A DNA stretch of 64,000 bases. It comes from Glycine soja (lineage: Eukaryota; Streptophyta; Magnoliopsida; Fabales; Fabaceae). A program made the position numbers and the translations under genes. Location: NCBI RefSeq assembly GCF_004193775.1, contig NC_041011.1, positions 8,955,656 through 9,019,655 of the forward strand, given 5' to 3'. Shown piece after piece: positions 1-11,600 of this stretch; positions within the stretch are counted from its first letter, which is position 1, and the number at the start of each line of letters is the position of its first letter. Under the pieces are notes generated by a model, which worked only from the letters and a program-made list of their open reading frames with translations, was not told where the DNA came from and searched no databases.

Positions 1-130
1 ATTGAATCGTTCAACTATTAAACTAGTAATTACTTTCTTATTCTTAAAAAGTTATTAATATTGGTGTAAGTATAAAAAGATTGGTGTAATTAGCAAAGTT
101 TGATACCTAATATCAGTAAATTCTGTCTAC

Positions 131-201
<71 letters not shown>

Positions 202-1288
202 TATTAAGGGCCAAAAACATGTAACTTTTCTTAATCAATGGAGAGACATTGAGAAAGAGAATCAGTGGAGGTAATACCAGCCGCGAAGGGAATGTTATGG
301 TTTTGATCCTCGTGCAGGGTGATGCGTTTTCAAAGGCCGTCAATAGTTAGTTTTAATATTTCATTTTTTTAATCTATAAAAAATAAGGAAGAGAAGAGAG
401 ACTCACTTTATTCCCTTGTCTTTGGGTCCGGAAGAAAATCGTACACAGTTCCCGATTCCTTCGCCCACATATAAGAGTATAGACCCCATTCTCTTTTCAG
501 GTCCTCGATTTTGACAGACTCTCATAACAAATAAGATGTTTCCTCTCTCTTATACAAAAAAATTAGGATAGAAGAAGGAGCGTCATCTTTTTCTTCCAAT
601 TTCCTCATTAAGTTGTTATTGATTTTCCACTTCTAAATCGTATGCACTAAGGAGTTTGCTTAACTAGAGACTCAAGATTAAAAAAAAAAATCGGTACCTT
701 CCGTGGATTATTTTTCCTCCCATCTAAAAAGAAGAAAATATTGTTAGTATAGTTAACATTATGCATAAAAGAGAAATTAAAGTGCCCCCACTTACAAATA
801 TCGAAACTTTTTTATTACAAAATTTGTTGTATATACGTTTATGATTATGTGCATGAGAGAGAGACAGAGCAAAGCTGAATTGCCTTTGATACTGGTGCAT
901 TAGTCCTGCTTGTCAGCACATGCAATCCACTTTCTACAACAAAATCGACTTTGGACCCCAAATTTACCTCACCCACAAGAAAAGCACAGCCCAACACCCA
1001 TAAATTTCATACCCTCCTCTTCCTCGTCCCCTCCCTTTCTCGTTTTCTCATCCCTCCCTCTTTCTCTCTTAGTCTTTCTTTAGACCAAATCACCACTCTC
1101 TCATTTTCCTCACACAAACAAAAACTAGCTAGCCCCAAGGACCAAATTACCAAATCACTCTTCAATTTATATTATCATCACATTAGCTAGCTATACATCA
1201 TATCCCTCAAAACATAGCTCCTTACCCTAGTTCTCATCCTACCCTACAAATTAACATCACCATCATCACCTTGATCAAATTCAACATC
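1..1288. other. Upstream intergenic region and probable promoter/5' leader of SMXL3
   Basis: No coding gene is supported here. An (AT)n tract sits near the left edge. From about 1000 to 1130 the + strand becomes pyrimidine-rich (runs of CTC, TTTCTC and CCCTCC), as is common in legume 5' leaders, so transcription of the downstream SMXL gene may start near here. The sequence just before the start codon (TTTGCACAG, ending at 1479) looks like a splice acceptor, so a 5'-UTR intron is possible. No TATA box could be assigned with confidence. Confidence 0.4.
134..198. repeat. (AT)n microsatellite
   Basis: Uninterrupted AT dinucleotide run of about 65 bp. Confidence 0.95.
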
Positions 1289-1416
1289 AAGGTTTTAAAA
1301 ATTGACTTTAGTTGCAACGCGTTTTTGAGATCTCTGAACTGACTGCATCAGTCGCATTTTTTTGTAACATAAAAAATCGCAAAAAAATTGCAACCACGAC
1401 TGCAATTTAAAACCTT
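1289..1416. mobile_element. Miniature inverted-repeat element (MITE) upstream of SMXL3
   Basis: A 128-bp segment begins AAGGTTTTAAA and ends TTTAAAACCTT. Its arms pair imperfectly further in: the left arm continues into TTGCAAC and the reversed right arm into TTGCAAT. No coding capacity. I could not identify a clear target-site duplication, so the superfamily is open. It lies 65 bp before the SMXL3 ATG, inside the probable 5' leader or a 5'-UTR intron. Confidence 0.6.
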
Positions 1417-1481
1417 TTCCGACTACTTATTTTCTACCTTCTTTTCATTGTTTTTGTAATAACATATATATTTGCACAGAG

Positions 1482-4400
1482 ATGAGAACAGGAAGCTGCG
1501 CCGTGCAACAGGGTCTAACCCCAGAGGCCGCGAGCATAGTGAAGCAAGCGGTGACGCTTGCGAAGCGTCGCGGCCACGCGCAGGTGACGCCCCTCCACGT
1601 GGCGAACACCATGCTTTCCATCACCAACGGGCTTCTGAGAACAGCTTGTCTCCAATCCCACTCTCACCCTCTCCAGTGCAAGGCCTTGGAGCTTTGCTTC
1701 AACGTTGCCCTAAATCGCTTACCGGCTTCGACTTCTTCGAGTCCCATGTTGCAAGGCTCTCACCACCACCACTCTCACGCGTGCCCCTCTATCTCAAACG
1801 CCCTTGTTGCAGCTTTCAAACGCGCTCAAGCACACCAACGACGTGGATCTGTTGAGAATCAGCAACAGCCTCTCTTGGCAGTGAAAATTGAACTCGAGCA
1901 ACTCATTATTTCGATCTTGGATGACCCTAGTGTTAGCCGAGTCATGAGAGAAGCTGATTTCAATAGCACACAAGTTAAAAGCAACGTTGAACAAGCGGTT
2001 TCTTTGGAAATATGCTCTCAGAATAATGGTAGTGGTAATAACAATAACAACAATAATAATAAGGCAGAGGAAAATAATAGTAGTAGTGGAGAGAAAGGGT
2101 TGGTGTTGGATCCTATTAGGATTGAGGATGTTGCTAGTGTTATTGAAAATTTGGGGTGTGAGAGAAAGAGAAGTGTTGTGATTGTGGGAGAGTGTGTTAC
2201 TAGCCTTGAAGGTGTAGTTAGGGGAGTGATGGAAAAGATTGATAAAGGGGATGTTGGTGATGAGTGTACTCTCAGGGGTGTCAAGTTTATCTCTCTTTCT
2301 CTTTCTTCTTTTGGGAATGTTTCAAGAGTGGAGGTGGAGCAAAAGGTGGAGGAGCTTAGGGGTCTTGTGAAGGCAAGTGAACATAGCAAAGGGTATGTTT
2401 TGTATTTGGGGGATCTCAAGTGGGTGTTAGATTTTAGGGCTAGCGGATCACAAGGCAGAGGGTGTTATTGTCCTGTGGATCACATGGTTGGGGAGATTGG
2501 GAAGCTTGTGAATGGGACTGAAGAGAATGGTGGAAGGTTTTGGGTTATGGGTGTTGCCACTTTTCAAGCTTACATGAGATGCAAAAATGGCCAGCCATCG
2601 TTGGAGACTCTTTGGTGTCTTCATCCTATCACTATTCCTGCTGGAAGCTTGCGCTTGAGTCTCATCACTGACAGGTAAATCAGTTTTGGTAAAGTTGGAT
2701 ACAATTACAGCGTGTTTGGTTCGTTTCAGATATATATAAATATATAACTTTTCACGTTTACCCAGAAATTAATAGTTATAACTTTCGTCTTTTCAGACAT
2801 GATTTCTTAATTCTCAATGGTTTCAAACAAGTTGTTAATTGTTGTGTGGCTTTGATTCAATCTTCTCTATCCCATTTCCCAAACTGTTCTTTCTTTCTTG
2901 GATGCATGGTTGCTTAGTTGAAAAAAGGGAAAAATGGAATTGGCTTTTGCTTTTTAAAGATTGCAACTTGAAAATAAAAGTTAGATTGGAAGAAATACAT
3001 GCTAATTAAACAAAATAGGGAAAAACTGCAGATATTTTTTCTTTTAAATTTTTTCTTCTTTCTCACTTGTTTTCTCAAGTAGTTACTGTATATAAGAAGA
3101 AAAAAAACCAACAATGGCAAAAGAACTTTGGTTAAAAGTGTAAGAACTGAAACGAGCAAAACACGTCAGTCATTATAGTGTGACTTTCCTTCGTTGATTA
3201 GAACTAACAAAGGAAAAAGATTTTTCTTCTTTTTCTTTATTTTCATTATTTTTTCCTTTCAATTAACATTGACAATCAGTTTCTCTTTTGGACTTCCCCT
3301 TTTCCATATTTTTTGTTACTATTCTCTGAATATAACTTTGAAAGTGGAACATGACCTGAAATAAATGAAGCCATTAATTGATAATTCTTATAATATATTT
3401 ATCATCATCATCATCTTTCTCTTTTTCCACAGTGGTCTACAAGACCAGCCCACAAACAAGAAAGCTGACAACAGAACTAGCTGGCTCTTACTTGAAGGAG
3501 TGGGGGATGATCAGAAACAACAAGCTTGCTTCGCGGAACCTTCCACAAAGAATGAGACCATCACCGAAGTTCGAAGCTTGCAAAGCAGTAGTACTTGTAA
3601 TAGTGACTCCTCAAGTTCAACCCTTCCTGCATGGCTCCAACAGTACAAAAATGAGAATAAAGGAATCAACTATAATGATCAGGTCTTCATTATTATTATC
3701 ACAATCAGACACGTTGATAAGAACATGATGGATTTCATTCTTGTTATATTTTATTCTGTGTTATCATGTCATGTTTGCATTAAAATTAGAGAAATTCAGG
3801 CTACAAAATTTAAGGATTTTGACACTATTACTATTACTGAGAAATTCTCTCTCTTTCTTTTTGTTTTTTCTCCTTTTTATGTGCTCAAACTCATAATTCA
3901 AAAAAAAAAATACACAAATTATTTATTATTTTAAACGCTCTTAATCAATATGTCTTATTTCTTTATATTTCTCTTTCTATCAAATCATAAATTTTCTAAT
4001 ATTTTTATTTTTTTTCTCTTTTAATTTTTCTCCTTTTTCTAGATAACACATTAAGTTTCAATCAAACATTTTTCATTAATTATAAAACTAAATGAATTAA
4101 AAGTCTTCAATTTTCAAGCTACTATACCAACTCTTCAAATTAATTGTTTTTTTGCTTTTTGTTTATTTCTTGTTCCCTAATAGAAAACGACATTCCATTA
4201 AATCATGTTATCTTTTCTCATAGTTAATTTTCTTTTTAAAGTGTTATTTTATAATTGGAAGAAATAGGAAAAAGGATAAGATATATAGGAGGACATGTGA
4301 TCCTTATGTTATATGTCACGGTATTTTAATCTTGTATTTGTATGTAGTGTATAATAGTTACAGTATAACCGTATGATAAAAATTAACCTTTTTTCCCCCG

Positions 4401-5580
4401 TATATTCCAACAGAACTCTGTCCCAGTGGGAGAGCTTTGCAAAAAGTGGAAATTTATGTGTAGTTCAATCCAAAAGCAACCTTATCCTTCCGACAAAACC
4501 ATCACATTATCCTCGGTGTCACCTTCTTCATCAACCTCAAACTTCTCATACGGACAACAACATCCTAATTTGCACCAAACCCATAACGAGTGGCAAGTGG
4601 CTGAACCACCCAAAGATTCATTAAACAACCACCATTTCTGGATCTCCAACAATGGTTCCAACAACACCAATGAACCCACTTTGAGAGTGTACATTCCAGA
4701 GGACAATAAGCAACCATTCTCATCACCAAATCCAAGTTCTAACCCTAATTCCACTTCTTCCAGTGACATCATGGAAGTGGAACACGTGAGCAAGTTCAAA
4801 GAGTTAAACTCGGAGAATCTTAAAACGCTATGCAATGCTTTGGAGAAAAAATTGCCGTGGCAGAAAGACATAATACCCGAAATTGCGAGCACCCTTTTGC
4901 AATGCCGTTCTGGCATGGTGAGAAGAAAAGGGAAAGTGATGATAAACAGTGAAGAAGTGAAAGAAGAAACGTGGTTGTTCTTCCAAGGTGTTGATGTTGA
5001 AGCCAAGGAGAAAATAGCAAGAGAATTGGCTCGGCTTGTTTTCGGGTCCCAAAACCACGTCGTTTCGATTGCACTTAGCACTTTTGCTTCAACAAGAGCA
5101 GATTCTACTGAGGATTATAGCAGGAACAAAAGATCAAGAGAAGAAACAAGTTGCAGTTACATTGAAAGGTTCGTAGAAGCAATGGCTTCTAACCCTCATA
5201 GGGTGTTTCTTGTTGAAGATATAGAGCAAGCAGATTATTGTTCTCAACTTGGTTTCAAAAGGGCCATTGAGAGGGGAAGAGTGGTGGATTCAAAAGGTGA
5301 AGAGGTTGCACTTCGTGATGCTATCATCATTCTAAGCTGTGAAAGTATCAGTTCTAGGTCAAGGGCTTGTTCTCCCTCGGTCAAACAAAAATCGTTAACC
5401 GAGGTACAAATGAATGGCGACATTAATAATGCCACTTTGGAGGAGACAAGCCCTTTTGTTTCTTTGGATTTGAATATTTCCATTGATGATGAAAACAATG
5501 TTGAGGATAGGTCAGAGGATGAAATTGGGCTTCTTGAATCGGTAGACGGAAAAGTTATCTTCAACTTTGAGGAATTGTGA
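1482..5580 (+). CDS. SMXL3: SMXL3-type SMAX1-LIKE protein (Clp-N / degenerate AAA, EAR repressor)
   Basis: Three exons: 1482-2674, 3433-3682 and 4414-5580. The junctions are GT-AG and phases agree (phase 2, then phase 0), giving 869 aa. The N-terminus (about 1-175) is a double Clp-N domain, with the family signature RRGHAQVTPLHVANTML. The first nucleotide-binding site is degenerate (VVIVGEC near residue 232 instead of a GxxGxGKT loop). A second degenerate AAA-like block lies around residues 665-780 (from W668: WLFFQGVDVEAKEKIAREL). An EAR motif LDLNI begins at residue 832. No RGKT degron is visible, which fits the SMXL3/4/5 clade. Arabidopsis members of that clade promote phloem formation and are not degraded by MAX2. 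The protein is expected to be nuclear and to act with TOPLESS co-repressors. Introns of 758 and 731 bp hold no other gene. Residues in the N-terminal half match SMXL3 better than SMXL4/5; that sub-assignment is from family knowledge. It is the only intact gene in the window. Confidence 0.93.
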
Positions 5581-6085
5581 TAACGAGAAGAATTTCAAGA
5601 TTCAAGAACAGCTAATTTTTTTTCTTCCTTTTTTAGTTTAGGCTTCTTTTAATTCTCTTTATTCATCATGTCTTTGTATTCTCAGGCATTTGCTAGGGCT
5701 AGCTAGGGATGAAAGAATTTGCGCGTGCCCTTCAATTTGATTATGTAACTAGATATGTATATTATTACCAAGTATATCCAACTTTCTCTGTTACAGGAAT
5801 TTGAGAATTTCCATCAATTTATTTTTTGTCCCCTCCAGTTCTATGTAATTTCAAATCTCTGAAAGCATACATGAAGCACAAAAGTTTTAATTTAAATGGT
5901 ACAAGTTATTGAAACTTGATCCCTTGGAATCATATCCATATTGTAGCTTTTTTACTTGCAATTGAGCATATCATCTCCTCTTCCCGGCCGCCTGTACACA
6001 TCCTATAACATTACGAGTTTAGCTTTGATCAATTGTTAGCATCAACTATCAATGTCATCTAATTATATAGCTAAACTATTGAACA
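5581..6085 (+). other. 3' UTR and downstream flank of SMXL3
   Basis: T-rich sequence after the stop codon, followed by ordinary AT-rich flank. No ORF of note. A polyadenylation site probably lies within the first 200-300 bp, but no single signal is decisive. Confidence 0.45.
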
Positions 6086-6355
6086 TGTCACTACAAAAAA
6101 AATGTTAAATAATGGAGGTTATTTTGCGGAGGTTTTAGAAATCCCTTTAATTTATTAAAAACTACAATTTTTTGTGTTTAATTTGCAGAAATTTATAACC
6201 TCTACTAATTAAATATTATTTTTCCACTCTTTTCTCTTTAAAATAAAATAAATCATGTTTTTTCCCGGCAAAAAAAAATTTCCTCTCAAAAAAATCACAA
6301 AATCCCAATTTCCCTCTCCAAACCCCACACAGACTCTCCAACTACGGCTTTCCCT

Positions 6356-6700
6356 CACTACAAGAAAAATGATATATGCCTACAGAGACTTTTGCCTACA
6401 AACATAAATTAGTGTAAGTAAAAGTAAAAAAAATATTTATACCTATAATTTTTGTCATAGGTAAAACTCAAAGATTTGTACCTACTATTATTTGGTATAG
6501 GTAAAACTCAAAATAACTCCTATTTATAAATATTCAATGTTGGTAACATTTTAAAAAATGTATACCTACCATTACTTGTTGTTGGTAAAATCATATAAAA
6601 CTTATACCTATAGTTTATTTGTGTAAATAAAATTTTAAAAGTTTCTACCTACAAATACATAGTGTAGGTAAAATTTCATAAAACAAATACATATTAAAAT
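6356..6700. mobile_element. Left end of a second, nested CACTA-type element
   Basis: CACTACAAGAAAAATG starts at 6356. It is followed by several direct and inverted copies of a short motif of the form TACCTA...TAGGTAAAA, a subterminal repeat array different from that of CACTA-A. I did not find the matching right terminus before 9790, so this is either a truncated element or one whose right end has decayed. The sequence downstream (6720-9500) may have arrived with it. Confidence 0.55.
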
Positions 6701-8829
6701 ATAAATATATTTTAATATATTTCATAAAACCATTACTCTGCTCTGAATCGTGGGAGCCCTCCATCGCTCTGAATCGTGCCCATGAGTGAAGCCCTCCCTC
6801 GCACCGTCACGTTTGCGATTACACAATTGGTATGTACTGGTTGTCCCCAACCTTCAATCCCTAATTTCACCCCTCACTTCCGCTCTCAGCTCAGGTACAA
6901 GATTCTCTCTTCACTCTTCTTCTTCTCCTTTCTCCGCTCTTCAATTGTTTCGTTTTCTTCTCCGATTTTGCCTTTCGATAACAGTATCTATTTTTCTTTT
7001 CTTTTCCCTTTTCCGATTCCCTGAACAACCATCCTACGCTAGGGTTGCAACTATTTGTTATCCATCGCTGTTGTTTGCGGCTTGCCTTTTCAATTATTCA
7101 CTCAAACAATGTTATATCTGTCTGCAACAATGAAATTAGGTTCACAAATTCGTTTCGCTCTTGATTCTTAATCATATACATTTTTATTTGATTTCCGTGT
7201 TTTCGTCACACAGTGTCTTCGTTTCTTAAGTGATTTTGATTTCGTTCTGATATATTCTAGAGCTAATAGCTATGAAGTAGTTTCTTAACCATATACATTT
7301 TTTATTTTGATTCCTTGTTATGCCATGTGTTAAGGGGACTTGCGAATTGATATTGAGCAAGTGTTTTGTTCCTTCTTCAATTTGTTGGATATACATTTTG
7401 ATCTACAAAGATACAAATGTCGTTCACTGTCTTTGGATATACATTTTGTTGATTTAGTGAGACGGGGGTGTGCCTAATGCCTTTCCTTTGGCTAGTGAGA
7501 ATTGTGGCTTATAATTTTGTTGATATTTTCTAATAAGAAACAAATTGAATTGTCTGACCTAGGAAGGTATTGTGATGTAAATGGTTGCGATAGTTTTTAA
7601 ATTTTGAAGTCGAATGAATTTTGTTGTAACAGCTTAACTATTTGTAGGATTTGATTGGTTTGCCTTTTCTTTGTTGCGGCTGGTTTCATTGCCAAGATTC
7701 TGCTTCTTGTCCTATCGTTATCATTAATTACTTTTAAACATCTGGTTGAGATGCATGTCATGCTTTTCGTAATCCTATTAACATAGGCAATGGTAAAGGT
7801 GCATGTAAGCCAAAATTACCTATCTTGTTGAAAGTGCCTAATCATATAAAGTGAAATGATTTGAGCTACTTGCTATTGTGTAATGATAAGCTTCTAATAT
7901 GGATTTTATTTATCAATGCCATCTATTTTTTCCGAGGTCAAGATATTCTAAATATAGAACATACATTCTTCTAGGTCAAGAGTCCTTTTGGCATTGTGAC
8001 ATAATCAATCTATTCCTGATCACAAATGGGCCACTTTTATAGTTTCTCTGTTGCAGTCATTGCTCTACTGCAGTCATTGGCTTCAATCTATTCCTTCAAT
8101 TATTTTCCTCTTTTTTTGTTTTGGTTTGCTGGGCCTCATTGAGTCCAGTTTGACTTCTTTTTCTTTTTTTTTTCTTATTCAAAGCATAACGATATAATAT
8201 GATAAACTAAATAGTAATAATAATGATAAGAATGATGATGAGTTCATACGATAATAATATGATGATGATGAAGAATTTTGTTGGTAAGTATTTACTTGTA
8301 TGATTTATTTAAGACACCTGTAAATTTTGATTGTTATTTATGAATGTCATGAATTTTGGGTAGTTTTTAACTCTTTTTTTTTTTATCATTTTTGAGAATT
8401 TATAATTATATTGTTGTACATTAAATAAACTATATAAAAAACTCAGAATAATGGTCATCCCACAATCTGCTATCTCACTATTTTTGGGGTCTGTTGTTAT
8501 GTGTTGCTATTTGGGTCGATAGTTATGCTTTGTGAATCGGGATCAATAACTATTCTTTATAGGAGTGCTTCTGTTTTGACTTTTCTTCAATGAGCTTGGG
8601 CTTTTTCTAGCTGTTCAATGGCCCCTTCCACTTCAATACTTCCAAATTTCAAATAGTTCTCAAGATTCTTTGTTTTCGATTATCTAATAAGCTACTTAAT
8701 GAATGCAGACTCTCTTACCATTAATTTCAAAATGTGTATAGTCTGAACAAACATCAATCTTATGTTATGCGTTGATGCATCATAGCCTGGATTGTCTAAC
8801 CATCCTCTGGATGGGCTTTTCTTTCCAAC
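6701..8829. other. Non-repetitive interior of CACTA-A, no identifiable gene
   Basis: From about 6720 the base composition is less AT-rich, with stretches such as 6740-6900 resembling a plant 5' leader or first exon (CT-rich, followed by a GTACAAG-like donor). The rest looks intronic. It could be the 5' part of the captured gene whose exon lies at 9348-9500, but no protein similarity could be recognised. A T-rich and GATGAT-rich stretch sits at 8160-8280. Confidence 0.3.
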
Positions 8830-8916
8830 CTGACTAGGTTGATGAAGGAGTATGAGTCCCATATTCGCAGGGTTGCAACACAACTCCCATTTATGATAGA
8901 GGCCCCCTCTTATCAG
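8830..8916 (+). pseudogene. Possible captured exon, unidentified
   Basis: An open stretch with codon use like a real exon ends at CAG followed by GTTAC. It reads through LMKEYESHIRRVATQL and then PFMIEAPSYQ. I do not recognise the family. It lies in the foreign interior of CACTA-A upstream of the D2HGDH-like exon, on the same strand. Confidence 0.25.
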
Positions 8917-9347
8917 GTTACTTTTTGGGTTGGTTCTCTATATTATAAGTTCTTCCATTTCACATTGGATGATCTTTGCATGTGACGAGGCCTTAATAAT
9001 TTATACTTCTAATGAGACTAATATTTACCAAGCCGGCTGTAGTATTAATTGCATTTTAGCCTTTCCAAATATGGCAATGTACATATCTTTCTTTTTTGTA
9101 TTATTTTGTTGGTTTCACATGATTTGCTTAATAATTTTATATCATGGGAAAAAAGAAATATTAACATACCTCTTAATAGTTTCTGAATTTTTTTCATTTT
9201 ATAGGGTATTACATAGTACGTGGAGAATGGGAAGTACTAAAAAGATCCCAATCAACGTTGAAAGTTTAGAAACCACCATCGAGATAAAAATTAAAACATT
9301 GGAGTCTCAAACTTACACCCTTAGAGAAGATTTTTTGGTTCTAAAAG

Positions 9348-9500
9348 TTGAATGATGATGATGTTCGATACTTTGAGGGTATATTGGATACCAAAAATGT
9401 TGTTCAAGATGAGGGCAAGCTTGTCACTTCAAACACTGATTGGATGCATAAGTACAAAGGCTCTAGTAAGCTATTGTTACAACCTACCACCGCTGACCAG
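9348..9500 (+). pseudogene. Captured exon of D-2-hydroxyglutarate dehydrogenase (FAD-linked oxidase family)
   Basis: The reading frame gives LNDDDVRYFEGIL, then NTDWMHKYKGSSKLLLQP, ending DQ at a CAG|GT donor. DWMHKYKGSSKL matches the start of mitochondrial D2HGDH, just upstream of the FAD-binding (PCMH) domain. Only this exon is recognisable. The upstream frame is broken (a stop lies just before it), and the FAD-binding and catalytic regions are absent. The host enzyme oxidises D-2-hydroxyglutarate in mitochondria; this fragment cannot. It was presumably captured by a CACTA element, with an intron-like T-rich stretch and a (TTA)n tract after its donor site. Confidence 0.72.
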
Positions 9501-9512
9501 GTTCTTTTATTG

Positions 9513-9513
<1 letters not shown>

Positions 9514-9558
<45 letters not shown>
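9514..9558. repeat. (TTA)n microsatellite
   Basis: About 15 copies of TTA/TAT in the presumed intron after the D2HGDH-like exon. Confidence 0.95.
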
Positions 9559-9560
<2 letters not shown>

Positions 9561-9909
9561 TGTTTTGCCTCTGTTGAATAGAATGAACAATTACCCTTTA
9601 GGACCTTGATTCAATGTAGCATTTGGAAATTGGCCTCCTTCCTTATGTGTATATCTTGGTCTCTCTACTTTAGTTTGGAATTTCTATTAATTTTTTTGTG
9701 AACTTAGTATAATTTTTGTTGAGCACTGTACTGCATTTCCACTGTAAAAAATAGAATCATTATATATTTCTAAATCAGGTTATACATACATCTGATAAAC
9801 AATTGTTTAGAATTGATTATTTTTATTGATGGTCATTGTGATTTAGTATGTGTGATACACCCTTGTATATAATATATGTGACTAAGTGTTTTTTCTTTTT
9901 TTATTTCAG

Positions 9910-9981
9910 CCAAATGATGCTTCAAGTGTTCCTAATACACCTTTGGATGCAAGAGGATCTTCTAGTGCTAGCAACCCTTAG
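9910..9981 (+). pseudogene. Last exon of the CACTA-A TNPA-like gene
   Basis: After a TTTCAG acceptor an open exon of 23 codons, starting PNDASSVPNTP and ending SSSASNP, stops at TAG (9979-9981). The intron before it (about 9798-9900) matches the sequence that follows the TNPA C-terminal exon in CACTA-D. The CACTA-D exon ends TPDQTH at a GTAAGT donor, so this is the natural next exon. CACTA-D has lost it by deletion. The rest of the gene is missing from CACTA-A. Confidence 0.6.
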
Positions 9982-11049
9982 TTTGCTTATAATGTATTTT
10001 GGATTTAAAGTTTAGTACAAGACTAATATTACTTTGTTATGGATTTTATGTCATAGTTTGATTTACAATAGAAATTTGAATTATAAATCTTTGAATTATA
10101 TGCTATTATTTTGGTTATTGAAATATAATTTCTACATCCTCATTATGAGTTTTTTTATTACATTTTTTTTATTGATATCATAAGAAAATAAAAAATTGTA
10201 ATACATGTAGATTATGAAACTAAAATGAGTATACAAAATCATTATATACAAGAAAATAAGGAGAAATAGAAAATCAATTGTAAAACATCTATTGTTAGCA
10301 TGATTTAAAAAAAAAAAACCCTCCATACTATAGTTTTAAAACCTCTTTTAATAAATCTCCGCATTTAGCATAGGTTTAAAATCTCCTACAAAAAACTTCC
10401 ATAGTGTAGGTATAAAAACATCTTACAATAAACCTCCACAGTTAGCGTAGGTTTAAAACCTCCTTTAAAAAACCTCCACAGTTAGCGTAGGTTTAAAACC
10501 TCTACAAAAAAATCTCTGCAAAATATTCTCGATACCAGAGGTTTTCGAAAACAGCCGCTAATTGCTTGTGGCAAATATAGCTGCGGAGGTTGCTGAAAAC
10601 CTCCGTAATTTATTTTGCGGAGGATAAAAACCTCCACTAAATGAAAAAATAACCTTCATTATTTAACATATTTATTGTAGTGTGTGGATCAAGTGATTCT
10701 GAGTATTTTAGTTTAAGTAGAGGTCTTAAATTTGAGTTATATGTATATAATTACATTAAATATTTGAAACAAGAGTTATGTTATTCATAGTGATTTAACT
10801 TGAATCGAGTAGGATTATTTCAATGATACCTATAGTTTCTGCCAAAAAAAATATATCTAATTATAACTAGTTAGTATCATATTTTTGAAATGGTACTTTA
10901 AGTATCTTTAAGTATGTAGTTATTGTTACTCATTTTTTAAATGGTAACTACACAAGTTTGGTATGAAAAAATAGAAGAGAGGATACTTGGACCTATTTTT
11001 TGTGATTTTTGTGACACAACTTTATTTTTTTTCTTTCTTTTTCAGGTAA

Positions 11050-11600
11050 CCAATAAAAAATGTATACATATTATTTTAATTGCACATTTGGTTTCAACAT
11101 ATCAACGTACCATTTTAATCTCTCAAAAATTAATTGTGTCAAATGCATTTCTCAACTTTCTTTTCATTTATAATTAAATTCTCTTGTTAATTTTTTATTA
11201 AATATTTAACAAAATTTGTTAACATAATAATAGTGATTAATATACTGACTAATAAGACACTCACAAGCTGACACGACAATTGATGTATTATCTGATATGG
11301 ATATTAATGTATCATTGACATGTGAACATGATATGCTTTTATATGACATGTGAAAATGAGAAAAAAAATCAACATAATATTGAAGATAAAATTTGAACCC
11401 ATTAGATTAATGTGTCAAAAAATGTTAAACAATATTTTAATTGTCACATCAACATACATTGAAATTGACAAAGAGACTAATTGTAAGCAAAAAGAAAGTT
11501 AGGAGATCCAATTAATTGATGGCACAATTGAAATTTATAAAATTAAAATCACACTATAGTTGAGACCTCAAGTACAGTTAAACCCTTTTTTTTACATATG
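11050..11600. repeat. Degenerate inverted-repeat element
   Basis: A left arm around 11120-11190 (AATTAATTGTG..TCTCAACTTTC) reappears inverted around 11470-11545 (GAAAGTTAGGAGATC..CACAATTG). Divergence is high and ends are not sharp; probably an old non-autonomous DNA element. Confidence 0.35.

Larger units (their letters stand above)
6089..10682 (+). mobile_element. CACTA-A: non-autonomous CACTA transposon, TSD TGT
   Basis: The left end starts CACTACAAAAAAAATG and the right end finishes TTATTGTAGTG. The trinucleotide TGT flanks both ends (6086-6088 and 10683-10685), the 3-bp duplication expected of CACTA elements. Subterminal sequence is dense in GGAGGTTTTAAAACCTCC-like repeats. Both ends match CACTA-D (42664-59181) in reverse orientation, so they are one family. 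The middle, about 6330-9790, is unlike CACTA-D. It holds a second CACTA-type end (6356), non-repetitive sequence and a D2HGDH-like exon. No TNP2 transposase remains, so it cannot move by itself. What survives of its own gene is a last TNPA-like exon at 9910-9981. Confidence 0.9.

Noticed and set aside
113..343. ORF with a long Ile-Tyr repeat near the left edge
   Set aside because: Translation of an (AT)n tract; the same holds for Ile-Tyr ORFs at 24684, 24746, 31720 and 62291-62667.
951..1190. 79-codon ORF upstream of SMXL3
   Set aside because: Pyrimidine-rich leader sequence giving Ser/Leu/Pro-rich nonsense; no domain and no stable start.
4482..5564. Antisense ORFs over SMXL3 exon 3
   Set aside because: Shadows of the real exon; no domain, and the + strand frame has full family similarity.
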